Source: Gellertiella hungarica
Lineage (GTDB): Bacteria > Pseudomonadota > Alphaproteobacteria > Rhizobiales > Rhizobiaceae
DNA length: 64,000 nucleotides
Direction: 5' to 3'
NCBI RefSeq assembly: GCF_014197145.1
Contig: NZ_JACIEZ010000004.1
Span: 310,001-374,000, forward strand
Part shown: positions 1-8,955 of the stretch, one piece after another
Layout of the letters: each line of letters opens with the position of its first letter
How positions within the stretch are numbered: position 1 is the first letter of the stretch
Program-made: the position numbers and the translations under genes
The notes under the pieces: model-generated
Databases searched by the model: none
What the model was told of the DNA's origin: nothing
The model's input: only the letters and a program-made list of their open reading frames with translations

Positions 1-484
1 GGCCGTTGCACGGGCCTTCCTTCTGGCGCTTGTGATCTACGCCGTTGCGGGCCTTGCCTTCGGCTTCTGGCACAAGCCGCCGCAGGCACTGGCGCTCGGC
101 GCAATCCTGATCTTCGGCGTCGCCTATCTGCTGGCGCAGGGTCTGGCCGACACCGCCCCGCGTGCCCTCACCTGGCGCACCTCGCTTTACGGACTTGCTG
201 CCTCCATCGGTTACTTCGGACTGCAGTGGGCCACCTACCGGCTGACCGCGGGCACGGTTCCCCTGCCGCCACAGCCCGGACCGCTGGAATGGGCCCTGAT
301 CGCGCTGGCGGTCGTCACCTTCGGCATCGTGGCCGTGGCCCAGTCGCTCTTCCCGCTATGGGCCTATCACCCTGCGGCAGCCGGTCTGCGGGTCCATCTG
401 CAGAACGGACTTTATGTCAACGCCCTCTTCGACCGGCTGCTCGGCCATTTCGCCCTGACGCCCGCTTCCGCCCAGAAGGACTGA
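1..484 (+). CDS. dabB: DabB C-terminal part: proton-conducting membrane subunit of the DAB inorganic-carbon pump (5' truncated)
   Basis: The open frame enters from the left edge (frame beginning at base 2) and stops at 482-484, so only the last 160 residues are seen. They contain about four hydrophobic helices and resemble the C-terminal end of NADH-quinone oxidoreductase/Mrp-type proton channels. The identification rests mainly on the next gene, which is a clear DabA only 4 bases downstream: DabB forms the membrane part that couples the cation gradient to DabA-catalysed CO2 hydration. The dabA ribosome-binding AAGGA lies inside the last codons of this gene, so the two are cotranscribed and probably translationally coupled. 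A generic NuoL-like protein cannot be excluded from this fragment alone. Confidence 0.8.
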   Translation, partial: AVARAFLLALVIYAVAGLAFGFWHKPPQALALGAILIFGVAYLLAQGLADTAPRALTWRTSLYGLAASIGYFGLQWATYRLTAGTVPLPPQPGPLEWALIALAVVTFGIVAVAQSLFPLWAYHPAAAGLRVHLQNGLYVNALFDRLLGHFALTPASAQKD

Positions 485-488
485 ACCC

Positions 489-2912
489 ATGAACCAGCTT
501 CCGCACTTCGACCTTTCGGACGCCCATCGGCTTTGGCAGGCAGCAGACGGTGCAGGCCGTGCCATTCCGCCGGCCTGGCCGCTTCAGGCCACGGTCGCCG
601 TCAATCCGTTCCTCGGCCAGTCGCAACTGACGCTCGCGGAAACCGCGGAACTGCTCGGCCGCCTTTCCGGAACCGATCTCGCCCCGCCCCGCGACTGGTT
701 TGCCAGGCGGATCGAAAGCGGCCTCATCACCGGGGACGATCTTGCCACAGCACTTCAGCGCATCCCGGTTCCGGGCCTCAAGGCTCCCGCGGAACTGGCG
801 GCTGCGGCGCTCCGGGAGAAGACGCTGCCGGACGTGATCCCTGACGTGGCGAGCCTGGCCGCACGGGCGAGCGGTATCGACTGGCCGCGGATCGTGATCG
901 AACGGATCGGCACCTTTGCGGCCGGCTACTTCGACGAGGGACAGGCCCTCTGGGCGGCATCGCGGGCAAAGGGTGCCTATGCTGCATGGCGCCTCTTCGC
1001 CATGCACGATCTCACGCCGGAAATAGCGGGTCTGAAAGGCTTTGCCGCCGAGGTTGCGGAACTGCCGCTTTCGGCGCGGGACGCCATCGCCGCTGCCGGG
1101 GAACGTCTCGGGCTCGGTCATGAGCCGGGCACCTACTTTCACCAGCTTCTGCTAGGCCTCGGCGGCTATGGGCAATATGCCCGGCAGCTGCAGTTTTCCG
1201 CCGAGCGGGACGGTTCCGGCGAGACCAGCGTGACCGAACTCCTGGCGATTCGGCTGGCTTTCGAGGCTGCACTTTTCCGGCTCTACCGGCAGGGGATCGA
1301 AGCCGAATGGCAGCACTCGCTTGCCGCCCACCGCAGCCCCGTTCGGCCCGGCCGGGACCGGCTGATCGATGCGGCACTTCTCGAAGCTGCCGAACTCGGC
1401 GAGAACCGCCGGCGGATCGCCTCGCTGGAATGGGCCTGCCTTTCCGGCAAGGTGGTGGCCGATCCGCTGCCCGTGCGGCCCTCCGTCCAGGCCGCCTTCT
1501 GCATCGACGTGCGTTCCGAAGTCTTCCGCCGCGCGCTCGAAACGGTCGACATGGGCATTGCCACGACCGGTTTCGCCGGCTTCTTCGGGATGGGCGTAGC
1601 CCACCGGCAGGCGGCTTCCGATCTGACCGAACACAGGCTTCCCGTCCTCCTGCCGGCCGGCCAGTTCACCTGCGAGGCCGTGCCCGGGGAGCGCGACCGC
1701 GCCGATCGTTTCAAGGCAAGGGCAGTTCGCGCCTTTGGCCGCTTCAGGCAGGCGGCGGTATCCTCCTTCGCCTTCATCGAGGCGATGGGGCCTGTCTATG
1801 CAGGCAAGCTGATCGGCGATTCATTCCGCTGGCGCGGCCGGAAGAGGATCTCCCCCGGACCGGTCACCGCCCACGGGACGTCTGAAACGGAGCGGACAGC
1901 GACCGCGGAGGCGGTGCTGCGGGCGATGTCGATGACCACCAACTTCGCCCGGATCGTCCTGCTTGCCGGCCATGGCGCCACAAGTGCCAACAACCCGTTC
2001 CTGAGCGCCCTGCAGTGCGGCGCGTGCGGCGGTCATGCGGGGGACGTCAACGCAAGGCTGCTGGCAAACCTGCTGAACGACCCCGCGGTGCGTGCTGGCC
2101 TGAAGGAAAAGAACATTCTCATACCGGAGGATACGCTCTTTCTCGCAGGCCTGCATGACACAACCACCGACGAGGTGACGCTGTTCGAGGGCGATGTCGA
2201 GGTGAGTGCGCATGAGGCGGACCTCGCGCGGCTGCGGGACTGGCTGCATGTGGCGGGGCGGCTTGCCCGGACGGAACGCGCCAAGCGGTTGCCGCGGGGC
2301 GCCGAAGCGCCGCCGGCACGGCGCAGCCGCGACTGGGCGGAGACGCGCCCCGAATGGGGGCTCGCCGGTTGCACAGCCTTTATCGCCGCGCCCCGCTCTC
2401 TCACCGTCGGCCACTCCCTGGAAGGCCGGGCCTTCCTGCATGATTATGTCTGGCAGAAGGACGAGGGCTTCAAGGTGCTCGAGCTGATCCTCACGGCGCC
2501 TGTCGTGGTCGCAAGCTGGATCAACCTCCAGTACTACGGCTCCTCGGTTGCGCCCGCCCTGTTCGGTTCGGGCAACAAGCTTCTCCACAACGTGGTGGGC
2601 GGCATCGGCGTGCTGGAAGGCAACGGCGGACCCATGCGGACGGGCCTGCCCTGGCAATCGGTGCATGACGGAAGGCGGCTGGTGCACGAGCCGATGCGGC
2701 TTTCCGTCTTCGTCGCCGCGCCTGCCTCTGCCGTCACGGATATTCTGGCACGTCAGCCCGGGTTGCGGCAGCTTCTCGACCGGGGCTGGATCAAGCTCTT
2801 CTGCATCAACGATCAGGGAGGACCGACACTTCGCTATGCGGGCGATCTCCGCTTCGAGGAGCAGCCGGCGGAACCATACGGGACGCCGGAATGGGCAAGG
2901 GAGACGGCCTGA
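489..2912 (+). CDS. dabA: DabA (DUF2309/UPF0753), catalytic subunit of the DAB inorganic-carbon accumulation complex
   Basis: This 807-residue protein has the DUF2309 signature residues of DabA. FCIDVRSE carries Cys338 and Asp340, LLAGHGATS carries His495, and LQCGACGGHAG carries Cys510; together these make the beta-carbonic-anhydrase-like zinc site. DabA is a soluble, membrane-associated zinc subunit that hydrates CO2 to bicarbonate in one direction, driven by the DabB ion channel. The length is normal for the family (about 800-1,000). The gene starts 4 bases after dabB and its stop overlaps the next start (TGATG), giving a three-gene operon. In a denitrifier and amine degrader the likely role is supplying bicarbonate for anaplerotic carboxylation, an inference from context. 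Confidence 0.93.
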   Translation: MNQLPHFDLSDAHRLWQAADGAGRAIPPAWPLQATVAVNPFLGQSQLTLAETAELLGRLSGTDLAPPRDWFARRIESGLITGDDLATALQRIPVPGLKAPAELAAAALREKTLPDVIPDVASLAARASGIDWPRIVIERIGTFAAGYFDEGQALWAASRAKGAYAAWRLFAMHDLTPEIAGLKGFAAEVAELPLSARDAIAAAGERLGLGHEPGTYFHQLLLGLGGYGQYARQLQFSAERDGSGETSVTELLAIRLAFEAALFRLYRQGIEAEWQHSLAAHRSPVRPGRDRLIDAALLEAAELGENRRRIASLEWACLSGKVVADPLPVRPSVQAAFCIDVRSEVFRRALETVDMGIATTGFAGFFGMGVAHRQAASDLTEHRLPVLLPAGQFTCEAVPGERDRADRFKARAVRAFGRFRQAAVSSFAFIEAMGPVYAGKLIGDSFRWRGRKRISPGPVTAHGTSETERTATAEAVLRAMSMTTNFARIVLLAGHGATSANNPFLSALQCGACGGHAGDVNARLLANLLNDPAVRAGLKEKNILIPEDTLFLAGLHDTTTDEVTLFEGDVEVSAHEADLARLRDWLHVAGRLARTERAKRLPRGAEAPPARRSRDWAETRPEWGLAGCTAFIAAPRSLTVGHSLEGRAFLHDYVWQKDEGFKVLELILTAPVVVASWINLQYYGSSVAPALFGSGNKLLHNVVGGIGVLEGNGGPMRTGLPWQSVHDGRRLVHEPMRLSVFVAAPASAVTDILARQPGLRQLLDRGWIKLFCINDQGGPTLRYAGDLRFEEQPAEPYGTPEWARETA

Positions 2913-3793
2913 TGGACCGCTTCGGAACGGCATTGAACCGTCCTGTCTACACGGGAGAGACGGCGGTTCTTGCCAGCATGCATGGCAAGGAAGAGGCCTT
3001 TGCCGGCCCTCTCCTCGACCTGCTCGGGCTCAGACTGACGGTGGCGGAAGGAATAGACACCGATGCCTTCGGCACCTTTGCCGGCGAAATCCCCCGCCGC
3101 ATGGGAATGCTGGAAACAGCCATCGCAAAGGCACGTCTCGCCCTCGATCGTTCCGGTGCGGATATTGCGATCGCGAGCGAAGGCAGTTTCGGTCCGCATC
3201 CCCACATTCCCTTCCTCGCCGCCGGCGTCGAGCTGGCGGTGCTGGTCGATGAGCGGCGCGGGATCGTGATCCAGGAAAGCCTGATCGATGATCAGCCGGT
3301 CTATCATCATGCCGAGGTGACAGATATGGGCGAACTCGAAGCCCATCTCGTCCGGATGGATTTTCCGCGTCACCGCCTGATCGTGCGGCCCTGCCTTCCC
3401 GGGGCAAGGGGCGGTGCAACGGTGAAGGCCATTGATGACGGAAAGACTCTCGCAGAAGCGGTCAAGGCAGCGAGTGCGGCGAGCCTGGACGGGAAGGCCT
3501 TTGTCCAGACCGACATGCGCGCCCACATGAACCCCCGGCGGATGACCACGCTGAAGAGGCTCGCTGCAAGGCTTGCCGAAAGAGCGGCCTGTCTTTGCCC
3601 GGGCTGTGCGTCACCGGGTTATGGAGCGGTCCGGATGGAAGGGGGGCTGCCCTGCGAGGACTGCGGTTTTCCGACCGGCCAGCCGTTGCACGCCATTTTC
3701 GAATGCGTCGCCTGCGATCACAGGGAGAAACGGCCAAGACCCGGGCAGCCGGAGAAGGCCAGTTCGGTGTTCTGCGCGGTGTGCAATCCATGA
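2912..3793 (+). CDS. DUF6671 family protein with C-terminal zinc-ribbon cysteines
   Basis: The start was placed at the ATG sharing its A with the dabA stop (TGATG at 2910-2914), behind GGGAGA. The 293-residue product has an alpha/beta N-terminal domain and, in its last 75 residues, CPGC, CEDCG, CVAC and CAVC pairs typical of two zinc-ribbon sites. I recognise it as DUF6671, which has no established function. Translational coupling to dabA suggests a role with the DAB pump, possibly zinc delivery or assembly, but that is only inferred from position. Earlier in-frame starts inside dabA (2891) exist but lack a better ribosome site. Confidence 0.75.
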   Translation: MDRFGTALNRPVYTGETAVLASMHGKEEAFAGPLLDLLGLRLTVAEGIDTDAFGTFAGEIPRRMGMLETAIAKARLALDRSGADIAIASEGSFGPHPHIPFLAAGVELAVLVDERRGIVIQESLIDDQPVYHHAEVTDMGELEAHLVRMDFPRHRLIVRPCLPGARGGATVKAIDDGKTLAEAVKAASAASLDGKAFVQTDMRAHMNPRRMTTLKRLAARLAERAACLCPGCASPGYGAVRMEGGLPCEDCGFPTGQPLHAIFECVACDHREKRPRPGQPEKASSVFCAVCNP

Positions 3794-3822
3794 GCTCCAG
3801 GAGCCCGGCCGGCGCAGGAAAT

Positions 3823-3853
3823 CGCAGGTGCGGCAGAAGGTGCCGCACCTGCG
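3823..3853. terminator. Bidirectional hairpin between converging operons
   Basis: A perfect 13-bp stem with loop GAAGG sits between the DUF6671 stop (3793) and the pseudoazurin stop (3864), which face each other. T-tracts are short on both sides, so termination may be only partly intrinsic. Confidence 0.7.
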
Positions 3854-3863
3854 CTGGTCTTGA

Positions 3864-4310
3864 TTACTGGGCAACGCCGGCAATGGCGGCTTCGAGCCGT
3901 TCATGTGCCTTCTTCGGCAGCTTGCCGTTTTTGATGGCGTCGAGGTTGGCCGGCTTGTCGCCGACGACCACCAGACCCACCATGCCCATGCCGACATGCG
4001 GCGTGCACTTGACCGCATAGGCGCCGGGAACCGTGAGGGTAACCTTGAAGGTCTCGTTCATCTTGCTCTTGAAGGCTTCGGCGCCTGCGGGGATCATGTC
4101 CTTGATGGACTCGACGTTATGCCCCTTGTCGGTGGGGATGAAGGTGACCGTATCGCCGGCCTGAACCTGGGTAAGTGCGGGTTCGAAGACCATCGAGCCG
4201 TCCTTGCCCTTGTTGAGCATGTGCACCTCGAAATCGGCAGCAGCGGCCATGCCGGCCATCAGCGAAAGGGCGAGGGAGGCGCCGCACAGCGCACGGGAAA
4301 GATGAAGCAT
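3864..4310 (-). CDS. azu: Pseudoazurin, periplasmic type I copper electron carrier
   Basis: The 148-residue precursor has a Sec signal peptide (hydrophobic core [13 protein letters not shown]) followed by [14 protein letters not shown], the usual start of mature pseudoazurin. The type I copper ligands are visible: His in DKGHNVE, then Cys, His and Met in [10 protein letters not shown]. Pseudoazurin passes electrons from the cytochrome bc1 complex to copper nitrite reductase, encoded three genes upstream. An NnrR-type dyad at 4392-4405 lies 82 bases upstream of the ATG, so the gene has its own promoter although it follows nnrR on the same strand. Confidence 0.95.
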   Translation of the reverse strand: MLHLSRALCGASLALSLMAGMAAAADFEVHMLNKGKDGSMVFEPALTQVQAGDTVTFIPTDKGHNVESIKDMIPAGAEAFKSKMNETFKVTLTVPGAYAVKCTPHVGMGMVGLVVVGDKPANLDAIKNGKLPKKAHERLEAAIAGVAQ

Positions 4311-4391
4311 TGTCCTGTCTCCTTTGAGAAGTCGTCACGGCGAATTGCCGTTGGCGTGAGACAAGACATAGAGCATCCCGGACGGGAAACT

Positions 4392-4405
4392 TTGCGCTAC
4401 GTCAA
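4392..4405 (-). promoter_or_regulatory. NnrR box upstream of pseudoazurin
   Basis: TTGCG-CTAC-GTCAA is a near-perfect dyad (one mismatched pair) of the FNR/NnrR type, inside a T3-A3 flanked 16-mer. It lies 82 bases upstream of the pseudoazurin ATG. Confidence 0.7.
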
Positions 4406-4433
4406 ACTGGAGCGCGGTCGGCCGCTTTTCTCC

Positions 4434-5126
4434 TCAGCGCTCGCCCTCGGCAAGGCGTGCGAGACCCTTGAGGTCGCGCACCAGGAGCTTCTGCCTCCCG
4501 GCAGCCACGAGACCCTTGCCCTCCCAGGCGCTGAGAAGCCGGGAGACCGTATGCAGCGTGGTGCCCGTCATCTCGGCGATATCCTGCCGAGAGATCTGGA
4601 AATCGATGCGCACGCCCTCTTCCTCCGCCTTTCCCGCCTTCCCCGCGAGACGGATGACGGCATGGGCGACGCGGCGCTCCACTTCCTGGGTGGACATTTC
4701 GCGGATGCGGGTATGCGCTTCCTCGAGGCGGTTGCCGATGGTTTGGAGCGCGGAGACGGCCAGCGCCGGGTTCTGCTCGACAAAGAAGGACCAGAGCGAG
4801 GTCGGCCAGGCGAGATAGAGGCTTTCGGCCGCCGCATGGGCCGTACCCGGGTAGTCAAGCCGCTGCAATGCCTTGGCAAATCCGAACAGATCGCCGGGGT
4901 GGACGACCCGCACGATGATCTGCTGCCCGTCTGCGGTGACCTGCGTAACCTTCAGACGGCCATTCAGCAGCAGGAAGAAGTGATTGGCTGGTGTTCCCTG
5001 TACGAATACGGTTTCGCCCATGGCCACCCGGGCAGAGGTGGCATGGGAGAGAATCTGGTCGATCTCGCTGTCGCTCATGCGGGAGAAGAGCGGAAGCGGC
5101 TGAACGATGCTGCGGTCTATGCGCAA
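4434..5126 (-). CDS. nnrR: Crp/Fnr-family regulator of NnrR/DnrD type (nitrogen-oxide response)
   Basis: This protein has an N-terminal cyclic-nucleotide-binding-like barrel (GDLFGFAKALQ) and a C-terminal winged helix (ISRQDIAEMTGTTLHTVSRL) with the E..S/T..R recognition-helix pattern of Crp/Fnr proteins. It has no N-terminal Fe-S cysteines, so it belongs with the NO-responsive NnrR/DNR group rather than Fnr. It follows nirK and nirV on the same strand, and seven matching dyads lie in this window. The start is uncertain. I chose the TTG at 5126 behind AGGAG, giving 230 residues, normal for the family. A GTG at 5204 would add 26 residues and start 3 bases after the nirV stop. Confidence 0.88.
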   Translation of the reverse strand: MRIDRSIVQPLPLFSRMSDSEIDQILSHATSARVAMGETVFVQGTPANHFFLLLNGRLKVTQVTADGQQIIVRVVHPGDLFGFAKALQRLDYPGTAHAAAESLYLAWPTSLWSFFVEQNPALAVSALQTIGNRLEEAHTRIREMSTQEVERRVAHAVIRLAGKAGKAEEEGVRIDFQISRQDIAEMTGTTLHTVSRLLSAWEGKGLVAAGRQKLLVRDLKGLARLAEGER

Positions 5127-5207
5127 GACGGTCGAACTCCTGGTTTCGGCGCCGAAAGGCGGGGCGGGCCGTCGCGGATTGTCCTCCCGGAACGCCACCG
5201 GCACAAG

Positions 5208-6149
5208 TCAGGGATTTCCCGTATCCGCTTCCGAGCCCGGCAGCCAGCGGTATATGCCCATCTTCACCCGCTCCAGGAAATCCGGCCGTCTGACGAGACG
5301 GAATCCCAGGTTGTCAGGAGGAGCCCCGACGGAGCATCCGCCGGTCTTGGGTTCGCGCACGAAAGAACTGATCGCCGTGCGATGCCGGCCTTCCGCGACA
5401 TAGATGCCGCAGATGCTGTCGACCGCCTTGCCCCTGGCGGCGGCGGAAAGATCGACGCGACGCTGGCAGGTGGAGGTCCACTCCCATACATTGCCTGCAA
5501 TATCGGCCACTCCGGCGGCATTTGCACCATAATGCCCGAGCGGCTTGGGCGTGGGATCCACAGCGGCCTTGCGGGCGGTCTCGCGGTTGTAGTCGGCCAG
5601 CCACCGCAGTGCCGGATTGCGGCTTTCCGGATCGATGCCGAGCGCGTCGTCGACGAATTTCTCGCCCGCGGCGTAAGCCCACTCCGCATCGCTGGGCAGG
5701 CTGTAAAGTTCGCCGGTGCGATCGGAAAGCCAGCGCGCATAGGCGATGGCATCGTCGTAGCTAACACCGGTTGCGGGTACGTCCTCGCCAAGTGCCGGCT
5801 GGGGTTGCTTGCCCGGCTCGCGCGGGTGGCAGACGCCATCGGCGACGCAGGCATCGTAATCCCGCGCAGTCACCTGGAATTTCATGATCTCCAGCGGCTC
5901 GGCCTGAACCAGTTCCACCTTGGGCGCGTCTACCGCATAGCCATTGCGGTAGTATTCGCCGTCCAGCCGATGGAGAAAGCGGCCGGCGGGCAGGGTTACC
6001 AGTTCGGGACGGAAGAGAACCGCATCGGCCGGCGCCGCCCGGAAGGCGCCGAGCTGGAAGGAAAGCGCAGCCGCAAGCGAAGCGGCGAGAAGGGCTGGCA
6101 GAAGCAGGGAGATGGGCCTGTCGGCCTGTTTGCGAGTGAGCGCGGTCAT
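5208..6149 (-). CDS. nirV: NirV, formylglycine-generating-enzyme-like (SUMF1) protein of the nitrite reductase operon
   Basis: This 313-residue protein has an N-terminal hydrophobic anchor or signal (SLLLPALLAASLAAALSFQ) and a SUMF1/FGE-sulfatase domain, recognisable by EIMKFQVTARDYDACV, YSLPSDAEWAYAA, DIAGNVWEWTSTC and NLGFRLVRRP. NirV proteins regularly follow nirK in rhizobia and Rhodobacter; their biochemical role is unsettled and their loss often has little effect on nitrite reduction. It sits 94 bases after nirK, separated by two stable hairpins, and ends just before the nnrR start region. Confidence 0.9.
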   Translation of the reverse strand: MTALTRKQADRPISLLLPALLAASLAAALSFQLGAFRAAPADAVLFRPELVTLPAGRFLHRLDGEYYRNGYAVDAPKVELVQAEPLEIMKFQVTARDYDACVADGVCHPREPGKQPQPALGEDVPATGVSYDDAIAYARWLSDRTGELYSLPSDAEWAYAAGEKFVDDALGIDPESRNPALRWLADYNRETARKAAVDPTPKPLGHYGANAAGVADIAGNVWEWTSTCQRRVDLSAAARGKAVDSICGIYVAEGRHRTAISSFVREPKTGGCSVGAPPDNLGFRLVRRPDFLERVKMGIYRWLPGSEADTGNP

Positions 6150-6187
6150 GGCCTCGTCCTTTCGGGAACAAGCCGGGGAAGGAGACG

Positions 6188-6236
6188 CCGGGGCGGCTCG
6201 TCGCCGCCCCGGTTCGGGTGCCGGAGAACCGGCACC
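6188..6236 (-). other. Two tandem GC-rich hairpins in the nirK-nirV gap
   Basis: A perfect 10-bp stem (6188-6212, loop 5) is followed by a perfect 8-bp stem (6217-6236, loop AGAA). Neither is followed by a T-run on the minus strand, so they more likely protect the nirK message from 3' decay than end transcription. Confidence 0.6.
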
Positions 6237-6243
6237 GGGGGGA

Positions 6244-7374
6244 TCAGGTGGCGTTGGGGGCCACGACGGCGGTCATCAGGTCGTCGTTCCATTCGCCGGT
6301 TACCTTGAAGTGCGCGGCAGCACCCAGCTCGAAGGCCTCGATGAGGTTGTGGTTCACGTAGGCATAGACGCCGGGCTGGTGGAAGGTGTAGTAGGCCGCG
6401 CCTGCTGCACCGCCCGGGATGAACCAGGTTTCCTGATCGACATCGGGGGCATTGTTGAACTTGCCCGTTGCCCAGACATAGTCGCCGTGACCGCCGATGA
6501 GATGCGGACGGGTATCGCGGTTGGCCTGGGAGTGAACGATCAGAACCCGGTCACCCACTTCGGCCTTGAGCGCCTTCTCACCCGTCAGTGCGCCGACCGC
6601 CCCGTTGAACACGATATGGGTCGGGGTCAGGGTCCGCATGACCTTCAGCTGGTCGTCGTAGGCGTCGCCGGGGCTTTCGTATTTCTTGAAGTTGCCGTTC
6701 TCGTCCTTCGGCACATAGAAATCCTGTTCGCCGACATAATAGACCTTGTCATAGACGAGATCATTGCCCTTGCCGTCCTTCAGGCCTTCGCGCGGCAGCA
6801 CCATGATGGCACCGTTCATGCCGGAGGTAACGTGCCAGGGAACCATCCCGGGAGGTGCGCAGTGATAGACGAAGACGCCGGCGCGGGTGGCCTTGAAGCG
6901 CAGGACTGCGGTCTCGCCGGGATTGACCAGCGTCAGCGCACCGCCGCCCAGGGCACCCGTTGCCGCGTGAAAGTCGATGTTGTGCTGCAGTGTGTTGGTG
7001 TCGGGATTGACCAGGGTGAGCTCGACATAATCGTCCTGATGGACCACCATCAGCGGCCCGGGAACCGACCCGTTGAAGGTCATGGCATGGATTTCGGTGC
7101 CCTTGTCGTCGATCACCAGCTTCTTTTCCTGAATGGTGAGCTTGAACTCGACCACCTTCGGTCCGCCCTCGGCCTTCTGGCTGTGCGCATGCACGAAAGG
7201 CGGCGCGACCAGGTCGACCTTCTGGCGCGGCAGGCTGGCGATGTCGATCTTGCCGACCGGCTTGGCAGGCGTGGCGGCAGAGGCCTTCGCGGCGGCCAGC
7301 ACGGGCGCGACGGCCCCGGCAAGCGCTGCTCCGGTGAGCATGGTGCGGCGGGTGAGTTTCATGGCTTCGGACAT
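6244..7374 (-). CDS. nirK: Copper-containing nitrite reductase NirK
   Basis: The 376-residue precursor starts with a Tat signal ([12 protein letters not shown]) and ends its leader near APVLAAAKA. Two cupredoxin domains carry the type I and II copper ligands: [10 protein letters not shown] supplies type I and type II histidines, [13 protein letters not shown] supplies Cys and His, and later histidines are in LIGGHGDY. The enzyme reduces nitrite to NO in the periplasm with electrons from pseudoazurin. The ATG at 7374 was chosen because GGGGA lies 9 bases upstream. A perfect NnrR dyad is 70 bases upstream, and the gene leads the nirK-nirV-nnrR unit. Confidence 0.97.
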   Translation of the reverse strand: MSEAMKLTRRTMLTGAALAGAVAPVLAAAKASAATPAKPVGKIDIASLPRQKVDLVAPPFVHAHSQKAEGGPKVVEFKLTIQEKKLVIDDKGTEIHAMTFNGSVPGPLMVVHQDDYVELTLVNPDTNTLQHNIDFHAATGALGGGALTLVNPGETAVLRFKATRAGVFVYHCAPPGMVPWHVTSGMNGAIMVLPREGLKDGKGNDLVYDKVYYVGEQDFYVPKDENGNFKKYESPGDAYDDQLKVMRTLTPTHIVFNGAVGALTGEKALKAEVGDRVLIVHSQANRDTRPHLIGGHGDYVWATGKFNNAPDVDQETWFIPGGAAGAAYYTFHQPGVYAYVNHNLIEAFELGAAAHFKVTGEWNDDLMTAVVAPNAT

Positions 7375-7444
7375 GACGATGTCCCCTTTCTTCGTCTGCG
7401 ATCAGTTTCGAGAATGGTTGTAGACCCGCCGGCCGATGCGCTCT

Positions 7445-7458
7445 TTGTGGCAGCACAA
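7445..7458 (-). promoter_or_regulatory. NnrR box upstream of nirK
   Basis: TTGTG-GCAG-CACAA is a perfect 5-4-5 inverted repeat flanked by T and A. It lies 70 bases upstream of the nirK ATG, in the nirK/nnrS divergent gap. Confidence 0.8.
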
Positions 7459-7508
7459 ACTTCCCGAAGATCGGCAGATCCCTCGACGGCGACCTCTCGC
7501 GCGCGTGC

Positions 7509-7522
7509 TTGCGTCCGCGCAA
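7509..7522 (+). promoter_or_regulatory. NnrR box upstream of nnrS
   Basis: TTGCG-TCCG-CGCAA is a perfect 5-4-5 dyad 75 bases upstream of the nnrS ATG. Each side of the divergent gap has its own box. Confidence 0.8.
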
Positions 7523-7597
7523 AGAGGGAATGCGCATACCGGCTAGAACGCTCCTGAGGGCCCGGTGGTCGGGCCCCGCAATCCAGGAATCCTTGCC

Positions 7598-8818
7598 ATG
7601 TGCGTCATCAAGAAAACTCTCGGCCTCGAAAGGAGCGCCCCCTCCGATGCCCCTGTCCGGGGCAAGGGAAAGAGCGGGCCCGCCCTCCTCTCCTATGGTT
7701 TCCGCCCCTTCTTCCTGCTCGGCGGTCTGTTTGCCTCCGCCGCCATCATCCTCTGGCTGCTGGCGCTTGAGGGCATTGCCGAGCCGGGCGGCAGCTACGG
7801 GAGCGGGCACTGGCACGCCCACGAAATGCTGTTCGGCTTTGCCCCCGCCATTCTTGCGGGCTTCCTGCTGACGGCCATTCCGAACTGGACGGGCCGGCTG
7901 CCTGTCTCCGGCCGTCCGCTGGCGCTGCTGCTGGCCGCATGGGCCATGGGCCGCTTTGCGATGCTGGATCCCGACAGGCTGGGCCTTCCCGTCTCTGCAG
8001 CTATCGACATGGTCTTCCTGCCGGCCATGCTGGCCGTTTCGCTTCGCGAGATCGTTGCCGGGCGGCAGTGGAAGAACCTCAAGGTGCTTTTCGGCCTGCT
8101 GCTGCTTTCCCTTGCCAATGGATGCTTCCATTACGCGATGATCGAGGGCGAGCACCCCGGCGAGGCCATCCGGCTGTCGATCGCCGCCTACACGCTCCTC
8201 GTGATGATCATCGGCGGCCGGATCATTCCGAGTTTCACCCGGAATTACATGGCCAAGCTCGGCCGGACCGATGCGCCCGTACCCTTCAACCGCTTCGACA
8301 TAGCATGCATTCTGGCGGGCGCGGTGGCGCTCGGCCTGTGGGTCCGTGACACGGAAAACACCCTGACCGGCGCGGCCGCACTCCTCGCTGCCCTACTTCA
8401 TGCGGTGCGGCTGATGCGCTGGAAGGGCCTTGCCGTTCGCAGCGAAATCCTTCTCTTCGTCCTGCACGCCTCCTATCTCTTTGTGCCGGTCGGCCTTGCC
8501 ACCATCGCTCTGGGTGCTGCGGACCTCCTCGACGAGCCCTTCGTGCTGCATGTGCTGACCATCGGCGCGATATCCACCATGATGCTGGCCGTCATGACCC
8601 GCGCCAGCCGCGGACACACGGGGCGGCAGCTGGTCTCCTCGCCGGTGACGCGTCTTTCCTACGCCCTGCTGTTTCTTGCGGGGTTCCTGCGCCCTGCGGC
8701 GGAATTTGCGTCGGAGTGGCAGATGCCTCTCCTCGTCGCCGCGGGTGCATGCTTTGCGGCGGCCTTTGCCCTCTTTGCAGCAGAACATGGCCCCATGCTG
8801 GCCACCCGCCGCAGCTGA
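7598..8818 (+). CDS. nnrS: NnrS family heme/copper membrane protein
   Basis: This 406-residue polytopic protein has about twelve hydrophobic segments and the NnrS hallmarks LLSYGFRPFFLLGG near the N-terminus, GHWHAHEMLFGF, and TIGAISTMMLAVMTRASRGHTG near the C-terminus. NnrS proteins bind heme and copper and help cells withstand NO or nitrosative stress; they are encoded beside nir/nor genes under NnrR or NsrR control. ATG 7598 is preferred over GTG 7565 because AGGA lies upstream and homologues begin near here. It diverges from nirK. Confidence 0.93.
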   Translation: MCVIKKTLGLERSAPSDAPVRGKGKSGPALLSYGFRPFFLLGGLFASAAIILWLLALEGIAEPGGSYGSGHWHAHEMLFGFAPAILAGFLLTAIPNWTGRLPVSGRPLALLLAAWAMGRFAMLDPDRLGLPVSAAIDMVFLPAMLAVSLREIVAGRQWKNLKVLFGLLLLSLANGCFHYAMIEGEHPGEAIRLSIAAYTLLVMIIGGRIIPSFTRNYMAKLGRTDAPVPFNRFDIACILAGAVALGLWVRDTENTLTGAAALLAALLHAVRLMRWKGLAVRSEILLFVLHASYLFVPVGLATIALGAADLLDEPFVLHVLTIGAISTMMLAVMTRASRGHTGRQLVSSPVTRLSYALLFLAGFLRPAAEFASEWQMPLLVAAGACFAAAFALFAAEHGPMLATRRS

Positions 8819-8838
8819 AGGCATACGAAGGGTAGGCT

Positions 8839-8867
8839 GGGGACAGGCGCGGCCTGCCCCCTTTCTT
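8839..8867 (+). terminator. Intrinsic terminator of nnrS
   Basis: A nine-pair stem with one bulged A (GGGG-A-CAGGC / GCCTG-CCCC, loop GCG) is followed by CTTTCTT, 20 bases after the nnrS stop. Confidence 0.65.
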
Positions 8868-8897
8868 CGTGGCGTCCTGTCCAGCCCACAAACGGAA

Positions 8898-8931
8898 ACG
8901 GCCTCCCACCTGTCCTCGGGCGGGAGGCCGT
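8898..8931 (-). terminator. Hairpin downstream of the DUF2249 genes
   Basis: A perfect 10-bp stem (ACGGCCTCCC and its complement, loop 14) lies in the convergent gap, 25 bases beyond the minus-strand stop at 8956. On the minus strand it is followed by TTTCCGTTTG, a weak T-rich tail. Confidence 0.5.
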
Positions 8932-8955
8932 CAGCCCTTCGGGGCCTGGATGGGC

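Noticed and set aside
3903-6308. 801-codon + strand frame opposite pseudoazurin, nnrR and nirV
   Set aside because: Antisense shadow; the three minus-strand genes have intact active-site or DNA-binding motifs.
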